Of a DNA stretch of 64,000 nt, positions 1-10,103 are shown one piece after another (position 1 is the stretch's first letter; each line of letters starts with the position of its first letter). Under the pieces are notes generated by a model. The model did not search any database. It was not told the DNA's origin and saw only the letters and a list, made by a program, of their open reading frames with translations. The DNA is from Streptomyces sp. NBC_01463 (GTDB lineage Bacteria > Actinomycetota > Actinomycetes > Streptomycetales > Streptomycetaceae). The stretch spans positions 1,612,001 to 1,676,000 of the forward strand of contig CP109468.1 of assembly GCA_036227345.1 (NCBI GenBank), in the 5' to 3' direction. The translations under genes and the position numbers were made by a program.

Positions 1-323
1 GCCGGGTCGGTTCCGGCCGGCAGGGCGACGGCCCGGCGCCGGTCGACGACGGCCCGCTCGGCCATGGTGCCCGGCGCGGAGTCCGCGGCGACGAAGTAGA
101 GCAGTTCACCGTCCGGCGTGCGGCCGACGGCGTCGATGCCGGGGACGAGCGGCAGGGTGCCGTCGGAGGTGTAGTGGCTGCCGTCGGCGGCCGAGCGCAC
201 CCGGGGGTGCAGTCCCGCCGCCAGCACGTCGACGAGGACCTGGTGCTCCCCGGAGGCGACGGGGTCGGGGACGGTGTCGTAGCGGGGCGGTGCGTCGAAG
301 GAGTGGACGACTGCGGCATGCAT
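1..323 (-). CDS. Quinone oxidoreductase-like (MDR superfamily) protein, C-terminus cut by window edge
   Basis: The reading frame opens with ATG at 321-323, behind a GGGAGAA ribosome site, and is still open at base 1, so only about 107 N-terminal residues are visible. They read MHAAVVHSFDAPPRYD, then a GroES-like fold region with LVDVLAAGLHPRVRSAADG and PLVPGIDAVG. This is the N-terminal pattern of zinc-independent medium-chain alcohol dehydrogenases/quinone oxidoreductases, which use NAD(P)H. The catalytic-zinc cysteine expected near residue 40 is absent, favouring the quinone-oxidoreductase branch. It is divergent from a MarR gene with a perfect palindrome between them, so it is probably the regulated target. 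The substrate is unknown. Confidence 0.75.
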   Translation of the reverse strand, partial: MHAAVVHSFDAPPRYDTVPDPVASGEHQVLVDVLAAGLHPRVRSAADGSHYTSDGTLPLVPGIDAVGRTPDGELLYFVAADSAPGTMAERAVVDRRRAVALPAGTDP

Positions 324-405
324 GAGGGTTCTCCCGTCCGGCCCTCGGCACTGGGGGCCGGGGCACGAGGGTGCGACTGCCGCCACCATCTGGTTTGCGG
401 CACGT

Positions 406-423
406 ACTACTTTCAAAAGTAGT
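406..423. promoter_or_regulatory. Palindromic operator between oxidoreductase and marR
   Basis: The sequence is ACTACTTT-CA-AAAGTAGT, a perfect 8-bp inverted repeat. It is flanked by the near-direct repeats GCGGCACGTAC and GCGCCACGTAC. It lies 36 bp before the marR start and about 80 bp before the oxidoreductase start. A symmetric AT-rich site in GC-rich DNA between a MarR gene and a divergent enzyme is the usual MarR autoregulation layout. Binding by this MarR is inferred. Confidence 0.7.
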
Positions 424-458
424 TTGCGCCACGTACCAAGTCAACTAGACTCGCCTCC

Positions 459-941
459 ATGACCACCGAACCCACCCCCGCGGGCCTCGCCGACGACCAG
501 CCCCTCGACACGGTGGATGCCCTGGTGCAGCTGTCCTTCCTGGTCCAGCGCGTCCTGACCGCCGTGGGCGGCGAGCACGACCTGTCGGTCATCCAGATCC
601 GGCTGCTGGGCATCCTGCGCGACCGGCAGGCCGGAATGCTCGAACTCGGCGGTCACCTCGGCCTGGACAAGTCCTCCATGACCGGGCTCGTCGCCCGCGC
701 CGAGAAGCGCGGCCTGGTCAGGCGCTCCCCCTCCCCGCACGACGGCCGCGCCGTGCTGGTCTCGCTCACCCCTCTCGGTGCCGAGCTGACCGCCGGGGCC
801 GCCGACGAGATCGGCCGCCGCGTCACCGCGCTCACCGCGCACCTGCCCCCCGGCGAGCGCGAGGTGCTCACCCGGCTCGCCGGCACGCTCGTCTCCGGAT
901 CGGCTCACCGCTCGCGCGGCGTGACGAGCCCCGACTCATAG
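459..941 (+). CDS. MarR-family transcriptional regulator
   Basis: A 160-residue winged-helix protein. The HTH (about residues 60-82) reads MLELGGHLGLDKSSMTGLVARAEKRGLV and the wing RRSPSPHDGRAVLVSLT, with the DxR motif of MarR proteins as HDGRA. Length is normal for the family. It is divergent from the oxidoreductase at the left edge and overlaps the 3' end of the convergent response-regulator gene by 37 bp. The neighbouring palindrome at 406-423 is the likely operator. MarR proteins commonly respond to phenolic or electrophilic ligands; the ligand here cannot be told. Confidence 0.9.
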   Translation: MTTEPTPAGLADDQPLDTVDALVQLSFLVQRVLTAVGGEHDLSVIQIRLLGILRDRQAGMLELGGHLGLDKSSMTGLVARAEKRGLVRRSPSPHDGRAVLVSLTPLGAELTAGAADEIGRRVTALTAHLPPGEREVLTRLAGTLVSGSAHRSRGVTSPDS

Positions 942-1588
942 GCGAAGACGACCAGTTGGGCCCGGTCCCGGGCACCGAGCTTGGTCATGGCGCGGCTGAT
1001 GTGCGTCTTGGCGGTGAACGGGCTGATGACCATGTGCGCGGCGATCTCCTCGTTCGTCAGCCCGCGGGCCGCCAGCGCGCTGACCTCCCGCTCCCGGCGG
1101 GTCAGGGTCTCGAAGCCCGGCGCGGTCGCCCGGTCGGGCGGCCGGGCGACGAACTCGCCGATCAGACGGCGGGTGACGGCGGGCGAGAGCAGGGCGTCGC
1201 CGCGGGCCGCGACGTGGACGGCCCGCAGCAGTTCGGCGGGCTCGGTGTCCTTGAGCAGAAAGCCCGCGGCCCCGGCGCGCAGCGCGTCGAACACGTACTC
1301 GTCCAGACCGTAGTTGGTCAGGATCACCACATGGACCCCGCACAGCAGCGGGTCGGCGGCGATCGCCCGGGTGGCCTCGATGCCCGTCATCACCGGCATC
1401 TGTACGTCGACGAGGGCGACGTCCGGGGTGTGCAGCCGGGCCAGCTCCACGCCCTCGCGGCCGTCCGCGGCCTCGCCGACCACCTCGATGCCGTCCTCCG
1501 CGTCGAGCAGCGCCCGGAAGCCGGCCCGCATGAGGGCCTGGTCGTCGACGATGAGCACCCGGACCGGGGCGCCGTCCTCCTCGTTCAC
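905..1588 (-). CDS. NarL/LuxR-type response regulator
   Basis: A receiver domain fills residues 9-130, with acidic pocket D15/D16, phospho-acceptor D61 (ALVDVQMP) and the conserved lysine in FLLKDT. It is followed by a LuxR-type HTH (TRREREVSALAARGLTNEEI) at the C-terminus. Length is 227 residues, standard for the family. The GTG start at 1588 overlaps the stop of the upstream kinase by 4 bp (GTGA), so the two are translationally coupled and this is the kinase's cognate regulator. The signal and regulon are not evident from the neighbourhood. Confidence 0.93.
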   Translation of the reverse strand: MNEEDGAPVRVLIVDDQALMRAGFRALLDAEDGIEVVGEAADGREGVELARLHTPDVALVDVQMPVMTGIEATRAIAADPLLCGVHVVILTNYGLDEYVFDALRAGAAGFLLKDTEPAELLRAVHVAARGDALLSPAVTRRLIGEFVARPPDRATAPGFETLTRREREVSALAARGLTNEEIAAHMVISPFTAKTHISRAMTKLGARDRAQLVVFAYESGLVTPRER

Positions 1589-2742
1589 GCGGCGGATCCG
1601 GCGCTGTGCAGCGGCAGTTCGGCGTGGACGGAGAAGCCGCCGGCCGGACGCGGGGCGGCGGCCAGGGTGCCGCCGAGCGCGGTGACGCGCTCCCGCATAC
1701 CGGTGAGGCCGGTGCCCGCGGTGACGGAGTCGCCCGGGGCGCAGGGGCCGTGGTCGTCGACGTGCACGGTCAGGGCGTCCGGCCCGTAGGCGAGCCGGAC
1801 GGTGGTCGGGGCCCGGTCGGCGTGCCTGGCCACATTGGTGAGTGCCTCCTGCACGATGCGGTAAGCGGCATGGTCCACGGACACAGGGAGGGGCCTTTCC
1901 TCGCCGCTGACGGTGAGCGCGAGCGCGATGCCGGCGCTGCGGGCCCGTTCGGCGAGTTCACCGATCCGGTCGAGCCCGGTGCCGGGTTCGACGACGTCGG
2001 TGCGCAACACCTCCAGTGTGGCCCGCAGTTCACGCATCGCCTCGCCGCTCGCCTCCTGGATGGCAAGCAGGGCCGGCTCCACCTCGGTGCCGCGTTTGCG
2101 GGCGAGGTGGACGGCGACTCCCGCCTGGAGTTTGACGATCGAGATGGAGTGGGTGAGCGAGTCGTGCAGTTCGCGGGCGATCCGCAGCCGCTCCTCCCCC
2201 GCCCGGCGCAACGCGGCCTCGTCCCGGGTGCGTTCGGCGTCGACGGCCCGCTGCTCGGTCTGGCGCAGATAGGCCTGCCAGTTCTTGTCGATGAGCCCGG
2301 TGACCCCCGCGCACAGGAACCAGCCGAGCAGCAGCAGGGTCCGCTCCACGACGCCCTCGACGGCCGGCGAGGCGGTGACGAGGACGGCGAAGTAGCCGGT
2401 GAGGAAGAGGGCGCCCGCCGCGACGCCCCAGCCTCGGTGCCCGTTGCGGGCGGCCGCGTGCACGGCGGCCAGCACGGGGAACGCCGCCCAGCTGCCCGGG
2501 TGCGCGTGCAGCACGTAGCCGGACATGGCGAGCGTCGTGACGACGAGCACCGTACGGGGTGCCCGGCGATGCCCGGCAAGGGCCAGCGACCCGGTCGCGA
2601 CGAGCACCAGGTCCAGTGCCCCGGGAGCCGAGGCCGCGCAGGCCGCGACGGTGACCGCCGCACCGATCGCGACCGCGAGTACCGCGTCCAGCGACCAGGT
2701 GCGGCGGCCGGTGTCCCCCGCGTCCCCCGTCATGTGCCGCAC
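1585..2742 (-). CDS. NarL-type sensor histidine kinase (HisKA_3)
   Basis: A 385-residue membrane kinase. Residues 18-150 hold about five or six hydrophobic segments with no large extracellular domain. A dimerisation/phospho-acceptor region follows with RELHDSLTH (phospho-histidine near H193), then an ATPase domain with ALTNVARHA (N box) and TGLTGMRERV (G box). This fits the DesK/LiaS class, which often senses the membrane itself. The GTG start at 2740-2742 has GGGAG five bases upstream; an ATG nine bases downstream is an alternative. It is the first gene of a two-gene unit with the response regulator. Confidence 0.92.
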   Translation of the reverse strand: MRHMTGDAGDTGRRTWSLDAVLAVAIGAAVTVAACAASAPGALDLVLVATGSLALAGHRRAPRTVLVVTTLAMSGYVLHAHPGSWAAFPVLAAVHAAARNGHRGWGVAAGALFLTGYFAVLVTASPAVEGVVERTLLLLGWFLCAGVTGLIDKNWQAYLRQTEQRAVDAERTRDEAALRRAGEERLRIARELHDSLTHSISIVKLQAGVAVHLARKRGTEVEPALLAIQEASGEAMRELRATLEVLRTDVVEPGTGLDRIGELAERARSAGIALALTVSGEERPLPVSVDHAAYRIVQEALTNVARHADRAPTTVRLAYGPDALTVHVDDHGPCAPGDSVTAGTGLTGMRERVTALGGTLAAAPRPAGGFSVHAELPLHSAGSAA

Positions 2743-2902
2743 CCTAACTCCCGTACGACACCCGGGGCATCAGCCCTGGGGACCGGCCGGGCACTACTCC
2801 CCGGGCAGTAGTTCCGGGCCGCCGCGGGTCGGCCGGGACCGGCGGCGAATGCCTTCGCCGGTACGACGACCCGGGCCCGGTCCGCGGCCCAGCATCGTCA
2901 CC

Positions 2903-3886
2903 ATGACCGGACCTTTCCGCTACACCTCACCCGTACCTCCCAAGTCGGCGACCGGGGTGGTCGCCGACGTGTACGCCCAGATGGCCACCGACTTCGGGAT
3001 CGAACGCGCCCCGACCTTCGTCGTCCTGTCCGCATCACCGCCGCTCCTCACCGCGGCCTGGTCCCTGCTGCGCGAGGCACTGCTGGCCGGGCAGGTGTCC
3101 CGTACGGACAAGGAGGTGGTGGCGGCCGGGGTGTCGCTCGCCAACCGCTGCCCGTTCTGCGTGGACGCGCACACCGTGCTGCTGCACGCCACCGGCGACC
3201 ACCGGCTGGCGGAGACGATCGCCCGCGGCGAACAGCCGGCGGACCCCGGCCATCGCGCCCTGCTGGCCTGGGGAAAGGACATGAGCACGCCGCAGCCGTT
3301 CCCGCCGGCCGCCGCGCCCGAGCACATCGGAACCGCGCTGGCCTTCCACTTCATCAACCGCGTCGTGTCCTCGCTGCTGACCGAGAGCATGCTGCCCGGT
3401 GGTCTCCAGCGCCTTCGCTGCGTACGGAGTGCGGCGGGCCGCTCCCTGGCCCGGACCGTGCGCCGCGAGCTGGTGACGGGGCCGAGCCTGCCGCTGCTCG
3501 AAACGGAGGGCGAGCCGCCCGCCTGGGCGAGGGCCACCGCCGTCGGCACGGCCTACGGCGCGCTGCGCACCGCGGCGGAACTCGGAGCCGGGCTGCTGAG
3601 CGACGAGGACGCGGCGCTCGTACGGGAATCGGTGGCGGCCTGGGACGGCGTCACCCCGCTCCCCCTGCACGGAGCCGGTCTGCCGGACCGGACCGAGCGG
3701 CCGGGCGCCCGGCTCGCCCTGCTCGCGGCGCGCGCCCCGTACCGGATCACGGACGAGGACGTGGCCGCCTGGCTCGCACCGCCGTTCACCGACCACTGCC
3801 TGGTCCATCTGGTCGCGTTCGGCGCGATCTGCGCCATGGGGCGCGTCGAGGCCACGCTCACCCTGGAGACGAAGGAGCACGCATGA
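2903..3886 (+). CDS. Carboxymuconolactone decarboxylase/AhpD-like protein
   Basis: A protein of 327 residues, longer than the usual AhpD-like size of about 150-190. The AhpD signature is RCPFCVDAH, giving C83, C86 and H90, the redox dithiol and proton-relay residues of alkylhydroperoxidase D-like enzymes. The C-terminal half carries no motif I recognise and may be a divergent second helical repeat. ATG at 2903 follows the divergent kinase promoter region. The stop overlaps the methyltransferase start by 4 bp (ATGA), so the two probably act together. The function as a peroxidase or isomerase is inferred only from the dithiol motif. Confidence 0.8.
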   Translation: MTGPFRYTSPVPPKSATGVVADVYAQMATDFGIERAPTFVVLSASPPLLTAAWSLLREALLAGQVSRTDKEVVAAGVSLANRCPFCVDAHTVLLHATGDHRLAETIARGEQPADPGHRALLAWGKDMSTPQPFPPAAAPEHIGTALAFHFINRVVSSLLTESMLPGGLQRLRCVRSAAGRSLARTVRRELVTGPSLPLLETEGEPPAWARATAVGTAYGALRTAAELGAGLLSDEDAALVRESVAAWDGVTPLPLHGAGLPDRTERPGARLALLAARAPYRITDEDVAAWLAPPFTDHCLVHLVAFGAICAMGRVEATLTLETKEHA

Positions 3887-4689
3887 CGGTCGCCGAAGCC
3901 TGGAACGGACCGCTCGGGCAGCACTGGGCCGCTCATCCGGACCGCTACAACGCCATGCTGGACGGGTTCGACGAGGCGCTGTTCGACGCGGCGTCGGTCA
4001 GCGCCGGGGAGCAGGTGGCCGACATCGGCTGCGGGAGCGGGCTCACGACCCGGGGTGCCGCGCTGCGTGCGGCGGCCGGCCGGGTCACCGGGGTCGACAT
4101 CTCGGAGCCGCTCCTCGCCAGGGCCCGCGAACTCACCCCGGGCGAACGCTTCCCGCACGTCACCTACCGGCTGGCCGACGCGCAGACCTGCGCGTTCGAG
4201 CCCGGCGGGTACGACCTGGTGATCAGCCGGGGCGGGGTGATGTTCTTCGCCGACCCCGTCGCCGCGTTCACGAACCTCGCGGGAGCGCTGCGGCCGGGCG
4301 GCCGGCTGGCGTTCATCTGTCCGCAGCCCGCGCGGCCGGACGGGGAGGAGCGCAAGGCGCTGGGACTGCTGGCCTCGCTGCTGGGCCGGGATCACACCAC
4401 CGAGCACGCGGTGGCCACGGCGATGGCCTCGCTCTCGGAGCCCGAGCGCATCCACGAGGTCCTGGGCGCGGCGGGTTTCACGGGCATCGGGGTGACGGGC
4501 GTGAGCGCCGCCACCTGCTGGGGGAAGGACGCGGCGGACGCGGTCGGGTTCTTCGTCTCCCGCACGCCCGGCCTCGCCGTCTCCGACGCCACGCGGGCCG
4601 CGATGACCGACGCCCTGCTGCCCCACGAGTCGCCGCGCGGGGTGCTGCTGCGGGCGGGGGTGTGGGTGGTGACCGCGCACACCCCGTAG
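3883..4689 (+). CDS. Class I SAM-dependent methyltransferase
   Basis: A 268-residue Rossmann-fold methyltransferase. Motif I is VADIGCGSGLTTRGA near residues 43-59, the motif II acidic residue is in VTGVDISEPLL, and the post-motif LVISRGGVMFFADP includes the family's usual FF segment. It belongs to the broad UbiE/COQ5-like group; the acceptor molecule cannot be read from sequence. Coupled by a 4-bp overlap to the AhpD-like gene upstream and convergent with the amidase, whose stop is only 6 bp away. Confidence 0.88.
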   Translation: MTVAEAWNGPLGQHWAAHPDRYNAMLDGFDEALFDAASVSAGEQVADIGCGSGLTTRGAALRAAAGRVTGVDISEPLLARARELTPGERFPHVTYRLADAQTCAFEPGGYDLVISRGGVMFFADPVAAFTNLAGALRPGGRLAFICPQPARPDGEERKALGLLASLLGRDHTTEHAVATAMASLSEPERIHEVLGAAGFTGIGVTGVSAATCWGKDAADAVGFFVSRTPGLAVSDATRAAMTDALLPHESPRGVLLRAGVWVVTAHTP

Positions 4690-4695
4690 CCACCC

Positions 4696-6183
4696 CTAAG
4701 GTGCGGCCGGCGGGCGGTGCTCGTACCACCGCCGGTCGGCCTCCAGCTGGGCGGCCAGTGAGATGAGCCGCTCCTCGCTGCGGGAGGGGCCGAGCAGCTG
4801 GGCCCCGACGGGGAGGCCGTCGCGGGTGAAGCCCGCGGGGACGTTGATGCCGGGCCAGCCCAGGACGTTCCACGGCCAGGCGTACGGGCAGGCCTCGGTG
4901 ATCGCCACATCGGTGCGCCAGGCGCTCAGCCCGTCGAACCGGCCGATCCGGGGCGGCGGCAGGGCGGTCGTCGGGGTGAGCAGCACGTCGAATCCCTGGC
5001 CTGACCGGCCTCGGGAGGGGTGGAACAGGGCGCCGATCCGCCGGTGCTGGCGCACCTCCCGCTCGCGGGCCGCCCGCACCACCCGGCCGCCGAGCCGGGT
5101 GCCGGTGCGCAGGGCGCTGCGGGTGCGGGGGTCCAGCAGCGCCGGTTCGGGGTGCCGGGCGGCGAGTTCGGCGATGCCGGCGGTGGCACGGGGCACGAAG
5201 CCGAGGCCGATCAGCCCGTAGCGGGGCCGGGCCTCCTCGACGTGGTGGCCGAGCCGGGCCAGCGCCTCGGCGATCTCGGTGACGGCGCGGCGGACCTCGG
5301 GGTGGGGTGCCGTGCCGGTGAGGGTGAGCGGGGGACGCCAGGCCAGCGCGATGCGCAGCCTGCCGGGGTCGCGGCGGGCGGCCGCCGAGGCCTCGACGGG
5401 CGGCGGGCGGTGCGGGTCGTCGGGGTGCGCTCCGGCCACGGCGTCCAGCAGCAGGGCCGCGTCCGCGACGGTCCTGGCCAGCGGGCCGTTGACGGTGAGC
5501 CCCTGGAAGGCGTCGCGGTGCGGGTGGACGGAGATGCGGCCGCGCTGCGGCTTGATGCCGACGAGGTGGGTCCAGGCTGCGGGGATGCGGACGGACCCGG
5601 CGCCGTCGGAGCCGAGCGCGGCGGGGACCAGCCCGGCCGCGACGGCGGCGGCCGAACCGCCGGACGAGCCGCCCGGGGTGTGGCCGGTGTGCCAGGGGTT
5701 GCGGGTGGCGCCGAAGGCGGTGCCCTCGGTGAACGGCCACTGTCCCAGTTCGCAGGAGTTGGTCTTCCCGACGATGACCGCTCCGGCAGCGCGCAGCCGT
5801 CGGACGGCCTCGCTGTCGGCGGTCGCCGGGGGCAGCTCCCCCGCGCAGCCGAAGTAGGTGGGCATCCCGGCGACGTCGGTGTCGTCCTTGACCGCGACGG
5901 GCACGCCGAGCAAGGGCAGCCGCTCCCCCGCTTCGAGCCGCCGGTCGGCCTCGGCGGCTTCGGCCAGCGCGGCGTCGGCGCGCAGGTGCCGGAAGGCGTT
6001 GAGGGTGCCCTGGCTCGCCTCGATCCGGGCGAGGGCCTCGGTGACGAGCCGGGTGGCGGTGGTGCGGCAGTCCGCGAGGGCCCGCGCGCTGTCGGCCAGC
6101 CCGGCCGGGGCATCGATGCCGCTGCCCACGGAATCCGCCGAATCCGCCGAATCCGTTGAGTCCGTCGAGTCCGTTGAGAACAC
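4696..6183 (-). CDS. Amidase-signature family hydrolase
   Basis: A 495-residue amidase with the full Ser-cisSer-Lys triad: K99 in VPVAVKDDTD, cis-Ser S173 in TPGGSSGGSAAA and nucleophile S197 in GSDGAGSVRIPAA. The spacings (74 and 24) match the family. GatA/AtzE-type enzymes hydrolyse C-N amide bonds; no GatB or GatC gene is nearby, so this is a stand-alone amidase of unknown substrate. The GTG start at 6181-6183 is preceded by GAGGGAGG. The first 20 residues are a repeated Ser-Thr-Asp string encoded by a 9-bp tandem repeat and are not part of the catalytic fold. Confidence 0.88.
   Translation of the reverse strand: MFSTDSTDSTDSADSADSVGSGIDAPAGLADSARALADCRTTATRLVTEALARIEASQGTLNAFRHLRADAALAEAAEADRRLEAGERLPLLGVPVAVKDDTDVAGMPTYFGCAGELPPATADSEAVRRLRAAGAVIVGKTNSCELGQWPFTEGTAFGATRNPWHTGHTPGGSSGGSAAAVAAGLVPAALGSDGAGSVRIPAAWTHLVGIKPQRGRISVHPHRDAFQGLTVNGPLARTVADAALLLDAVAGAHPDDPHRPPPVEASAAARRDPGRLRIALAWRPPLTLTGTAPHPEVRRAVTEIAEALARLGHHVEEARPRYGLIGLGFVPRATAGIAELAARHPEPALLDPRTRSALRTGTRLGGRVVRAAREREVRQHRRIGALFHPSRGRSGQGFDVLLTPTTALPPPRIGRFDGLSAWRTDVAITEACPYAWPWNVLGWPGINVPAGFTRDGLPVGAQLLGPSRSEERLISLAAQLEADRRWYEHRPPAAP
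6131..6175. repeat. Five-unit 9-bp tandem repeat in the amidase N-terminus
   Basis: Five units of the form GARTCCGYY lie head to tail: two identical GAATCCGCC units, then GAATCCGTT, GAGTCCGTC and GAGTCCGTT. On the coding strand they specify TDS/ADS tripeptides just after the amidase start. Being an in-frame multiple of three, copy-number change would lengthen or shorten the tail without breaking the gene. Confidence 0.8.
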
Positions 6184-6346
6184 AGGCTGCCGCCTCCCTC
6201 GTACCGTCAGGTGCGTGCACCTGTCCGCCCGACGAACTTACTGGAGGGTAACGAGTCGGGGGTCCCCACTCAACCGTTTCCGGGGCGGTGTCAGTGCCGC
6301 TTGCTACGTTCGCGGGCGGATGTGGACCGGAGCGGACGGCGGCGGA

Positions 6347-7084
6347 ATGACGAAAACACTGGTGGGACGTGCGCGAGCGGAGTTCGAGGGCGAGTTCGAG
6401 ACACATCTGACGGTACGGACCGCCCCCGGGACGACCGCGGGCGCCGGGCGCGCCGCGGGTGAGGCGAGTGACTCGGGCGACTCGGGCGACTCGGAGGAGT
6501 TCGCCCGGCTGGAAAGCTGGGCCCTGGAGCACGGTCTGAAGCTCACCCGCATCCTGCTGGACCGCGGCGCCACCCCGGACCAGCCGATGCTGACCGAGCG
6601 GGGCCGGGGTTCGCTCACCGACCTGCGTGCCGCGGCGGGTCTGCGGTCGGCTGCGCTGCGGGCGGCGGGCTTCTCCGTCGTCCGGGTGAAGATCGAGGCC
6701 GCCCCGTGGAACGCCGGAGTGCCGCGGACACCCGCCGAGGCCGCGGTGCTTCCCTCCGTCTGCCACTTCGAGCACCACGTCAAGCTCCTGCTCCACGGTG
6801 AGCCTGAGGTCGCCCTCGCCCGGGACATCGCCGTACGCCACGACGCGCACCTGTCCCGCAACGCCCGCCGCACCACGGGCCGCGGCCGCCACGAACGGTT
6901 CGTCACCCAGCGCTGCCGCGGGGTCGGGCGCCCCGGTGCGCGCGCCAGACTGGACGCACTGCTGGCCGCGTTGGGGGCTGCCGGGCTCGATGTGCTGGAG
7001 TGCGAGGAGGAGTTCGTGGTGTACGACGACCGTCCGGCGGTGGACGCGGGCTGGATCGAGGAACGCTCCCGGCCGGTCGCCTGA
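6347..7084 (+). CDS. Hypothetical protein, unrecognised
   Basis: About 245 residues with no signal peptide or membrane segment. Visible features are a Gly/Ser/Asp-rich low-complexity stretch near residues 35-50, a conserved-looking core around FEHHVKLLL, and a basic stretch RNARRTTGRGRHERFVTQRC. It ends in an acidic segment, LECEEEFVVYDDRP. I do not recognise the family. The start is uncertain: ATG 6347 has a weak GGCGGA upstream, and ATG 6320 in frame would add nine residues. Divergent from the amidase; the downstream hairpin at 7115-7159 closes the unit. Confidence 0.65.
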   Translation: MTKTLVGRARAEFEGEFETHLTVRTAPGTTAGAGRAAGEASDSGDSGDSEEFARLESWALEHGLKLTRILLDRGATPDQPMLTERGRGSLTDLRAAAGLRSAALRAAGFSVVRVKIEAAPWNAGVPRTPAEAAVLPSVCHFEHHVKLLLHGEPEVALARDIAVRHDAHLSRNARRTTGRGRHERFVTQRCRGVGRPGARARLDALLAALGAAGLDVLECEEEFVVYDDRPAVDAGWIEERSRPVA

Positions 7085-7114
7085 CCGGCACCGGCGTGCC
7101 TGGAGCCCGTCCCC

Positions 7115-7159
7115 CGCCTGTGCGGTGCCGCTCACGCGCGGGCGGCACCGCTACAGGCG
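7115..7159. terminator. Bidirectional hairpin terminator
   Basis: The arms GCGGTGCCGC (7122-7131) and GCGGCACCGC (7142-7151) pair perfectly. The outer CGCCTGT/ACAGGCG pairs extend the stem with a single bulged T, around a 10-nt loop. It lies between two convergent genes, so it probably stops both. There is no T-tract, as is usual in actinobacteria. Confidence 0.75.
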
Positions 7160-7168
7160 TACCGCCGG

Positions 7169-7531
7169 CTACGGCTGGACCGTGATCTCACCGATTCCGG
7201 TACCGAGCCCGGCGCAGTGCGCGGTCGACTGGCCGGACTGGCCCGGGTTCAGCGTGACGTGCTCGCCGTCCACGTCCGGGGACCAGCCGCAGACCAGGTG
7301 CACCCAGAAGGTCTGCGTCGCGGAGCCGTTGTTCCGGCAGAGCGCGTAGCCCGTGTAGTCGTCGATGGCGTGCTTGCCCGTCTCGCAGGACAGGCCCGGC
7401 GGGGTCGCCGCCGGTGCGGCCGCCGAGGCGGCCGTGGCCAGTCCGGTGGACACCGCGAGTGCCGCGGTCAGCCCCGCGACGGCGGTGCCGCGCAGAACGG
7501 CCCGGGACAGACTCCGCATGGACTTCTTCAT
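7169..7531 (-). CDS. Small secreted protein with four cysteines
   Basis: The product is 120 residues with a classic Sec signal peptide: MKKSMRSLSR basic start, a hydrophobic core LTAALAVSTGLATA, and likely cleavage after ASA at residues 36-38. The mature part of about 82 residues has cysteines at positions 49, 65, 81 and 106, enough for two disulfides, and no membrane anchor. It looks like one of the small extracellular proteins common in streptomycetes; I do not recognise a functional domain. A good ribosome site (GAGAGGGAAAC) precedes the ATG. Confidence 0.8.
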   Translation of the reverse strand: MKKSMRSLSRAVLRGTAVAGLTAALAVSTGLATAASAAAPAATPPGLSCETGKHAIDDYTGYALCRNNGSATQTFWVHLVCGWSPDVDGEHVTLNPGQSGQSTAHCAGLGTGIGEITVQP

Positions 7532-8471
7532 GTTTCCCTCTCGGTCGTGACGAACTCGGTGCCTGGCAACCGCCCCCCGGCCCTCTTAACCGAAAACGCC
7601 TCAAGACGTCACGCTGTGCACACACCGGGAGGGCGGCGGAGGGCGCCGCCGGGCGGCCGTCCCTCGCCCGGCGTACGCTCGAACGACCGGATCGCGGACC
7701 CGAACAGTCCCGCCACGACCCTTCGAGGAGGCGACGTGACCGGTCCACACCTAGGCACACGCCCGGCCGCATGGGCCGCGGCGCTCGTGCTCTCCGTCAC
7801 CGGCAGCGGCATCATCGGCAGCGGCGTGGCCCACGCGGAGGACATCGACACCCTCACCGCCCAGCAGATCGCCGACCGCTCCCGCGACGCCCTGCTCAGC
7901 GCCCACTCGATGCACCTGAGCACGAGCGGGGACCTGGGCCGGGGCAGCACCCCCATGTCCCTGGAACTCACCCTCGACCGGGACGGCAACTGCAACGGGT
8001 CGGTGGACCTGGGCGACAGCCAGGGGTCGGCGCTGATCGTGAAGCGCGGGGACGACATCTGGATCAAGCCGGACGCGGCCTTCTGGAAGAACCAGGTGCC
8101 CAACGGCGGGTCGGCCTTCGCCGCGATCGTGGGCGACCGCTACCTGAAGGGCTCGGCCGACGATCCCCGGCTGAGCGCCCTGACGAAGACCTGCGACCTC
8201 AACACCTTCCAGAAACTCGTCAGCGACAACGCGAACAACGACACCGGGACACTCAACAAGGGCGAGACGACCACGCTCGGCAAGACGTCCGTCGTCCCGC
8301 TGACCAGGATGCGGGACAACACGACGCTGGTGCTGGACGTGGCGGCCACCGGCAAGCCCTATCCGCTGCGGCTCACCATCGAGGGCAACGGCGCGGACGC
8401 GGTCGTGGGCTTCTCCGCCTTCGACCGGCCGGTGCCCAGGACCACGCCGTCGCCGGCCGACTCGTTCGACG

Positions 8472-10022
<1,551 letters not shown>

Positions 10023-10103
10023 GGCGGCTGGACCCTTCGCTCGGGGACGGTGCCGTGCGGGGCGGGGCGCGGGGTATTGCGTACGACCGGAGTGACGCGG
10101 CGG

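Noticed and set aside
4478..7135. An 885-codon minus-strand open frame spanning the amidase and its neighbours
   Set aside because: It is a high-GC shadow frame, Arg/Pro-rich and antisense or out of frame to clearly coding genes (methyltransferase, amidase, hypothetical protein), with no recognisable domain.
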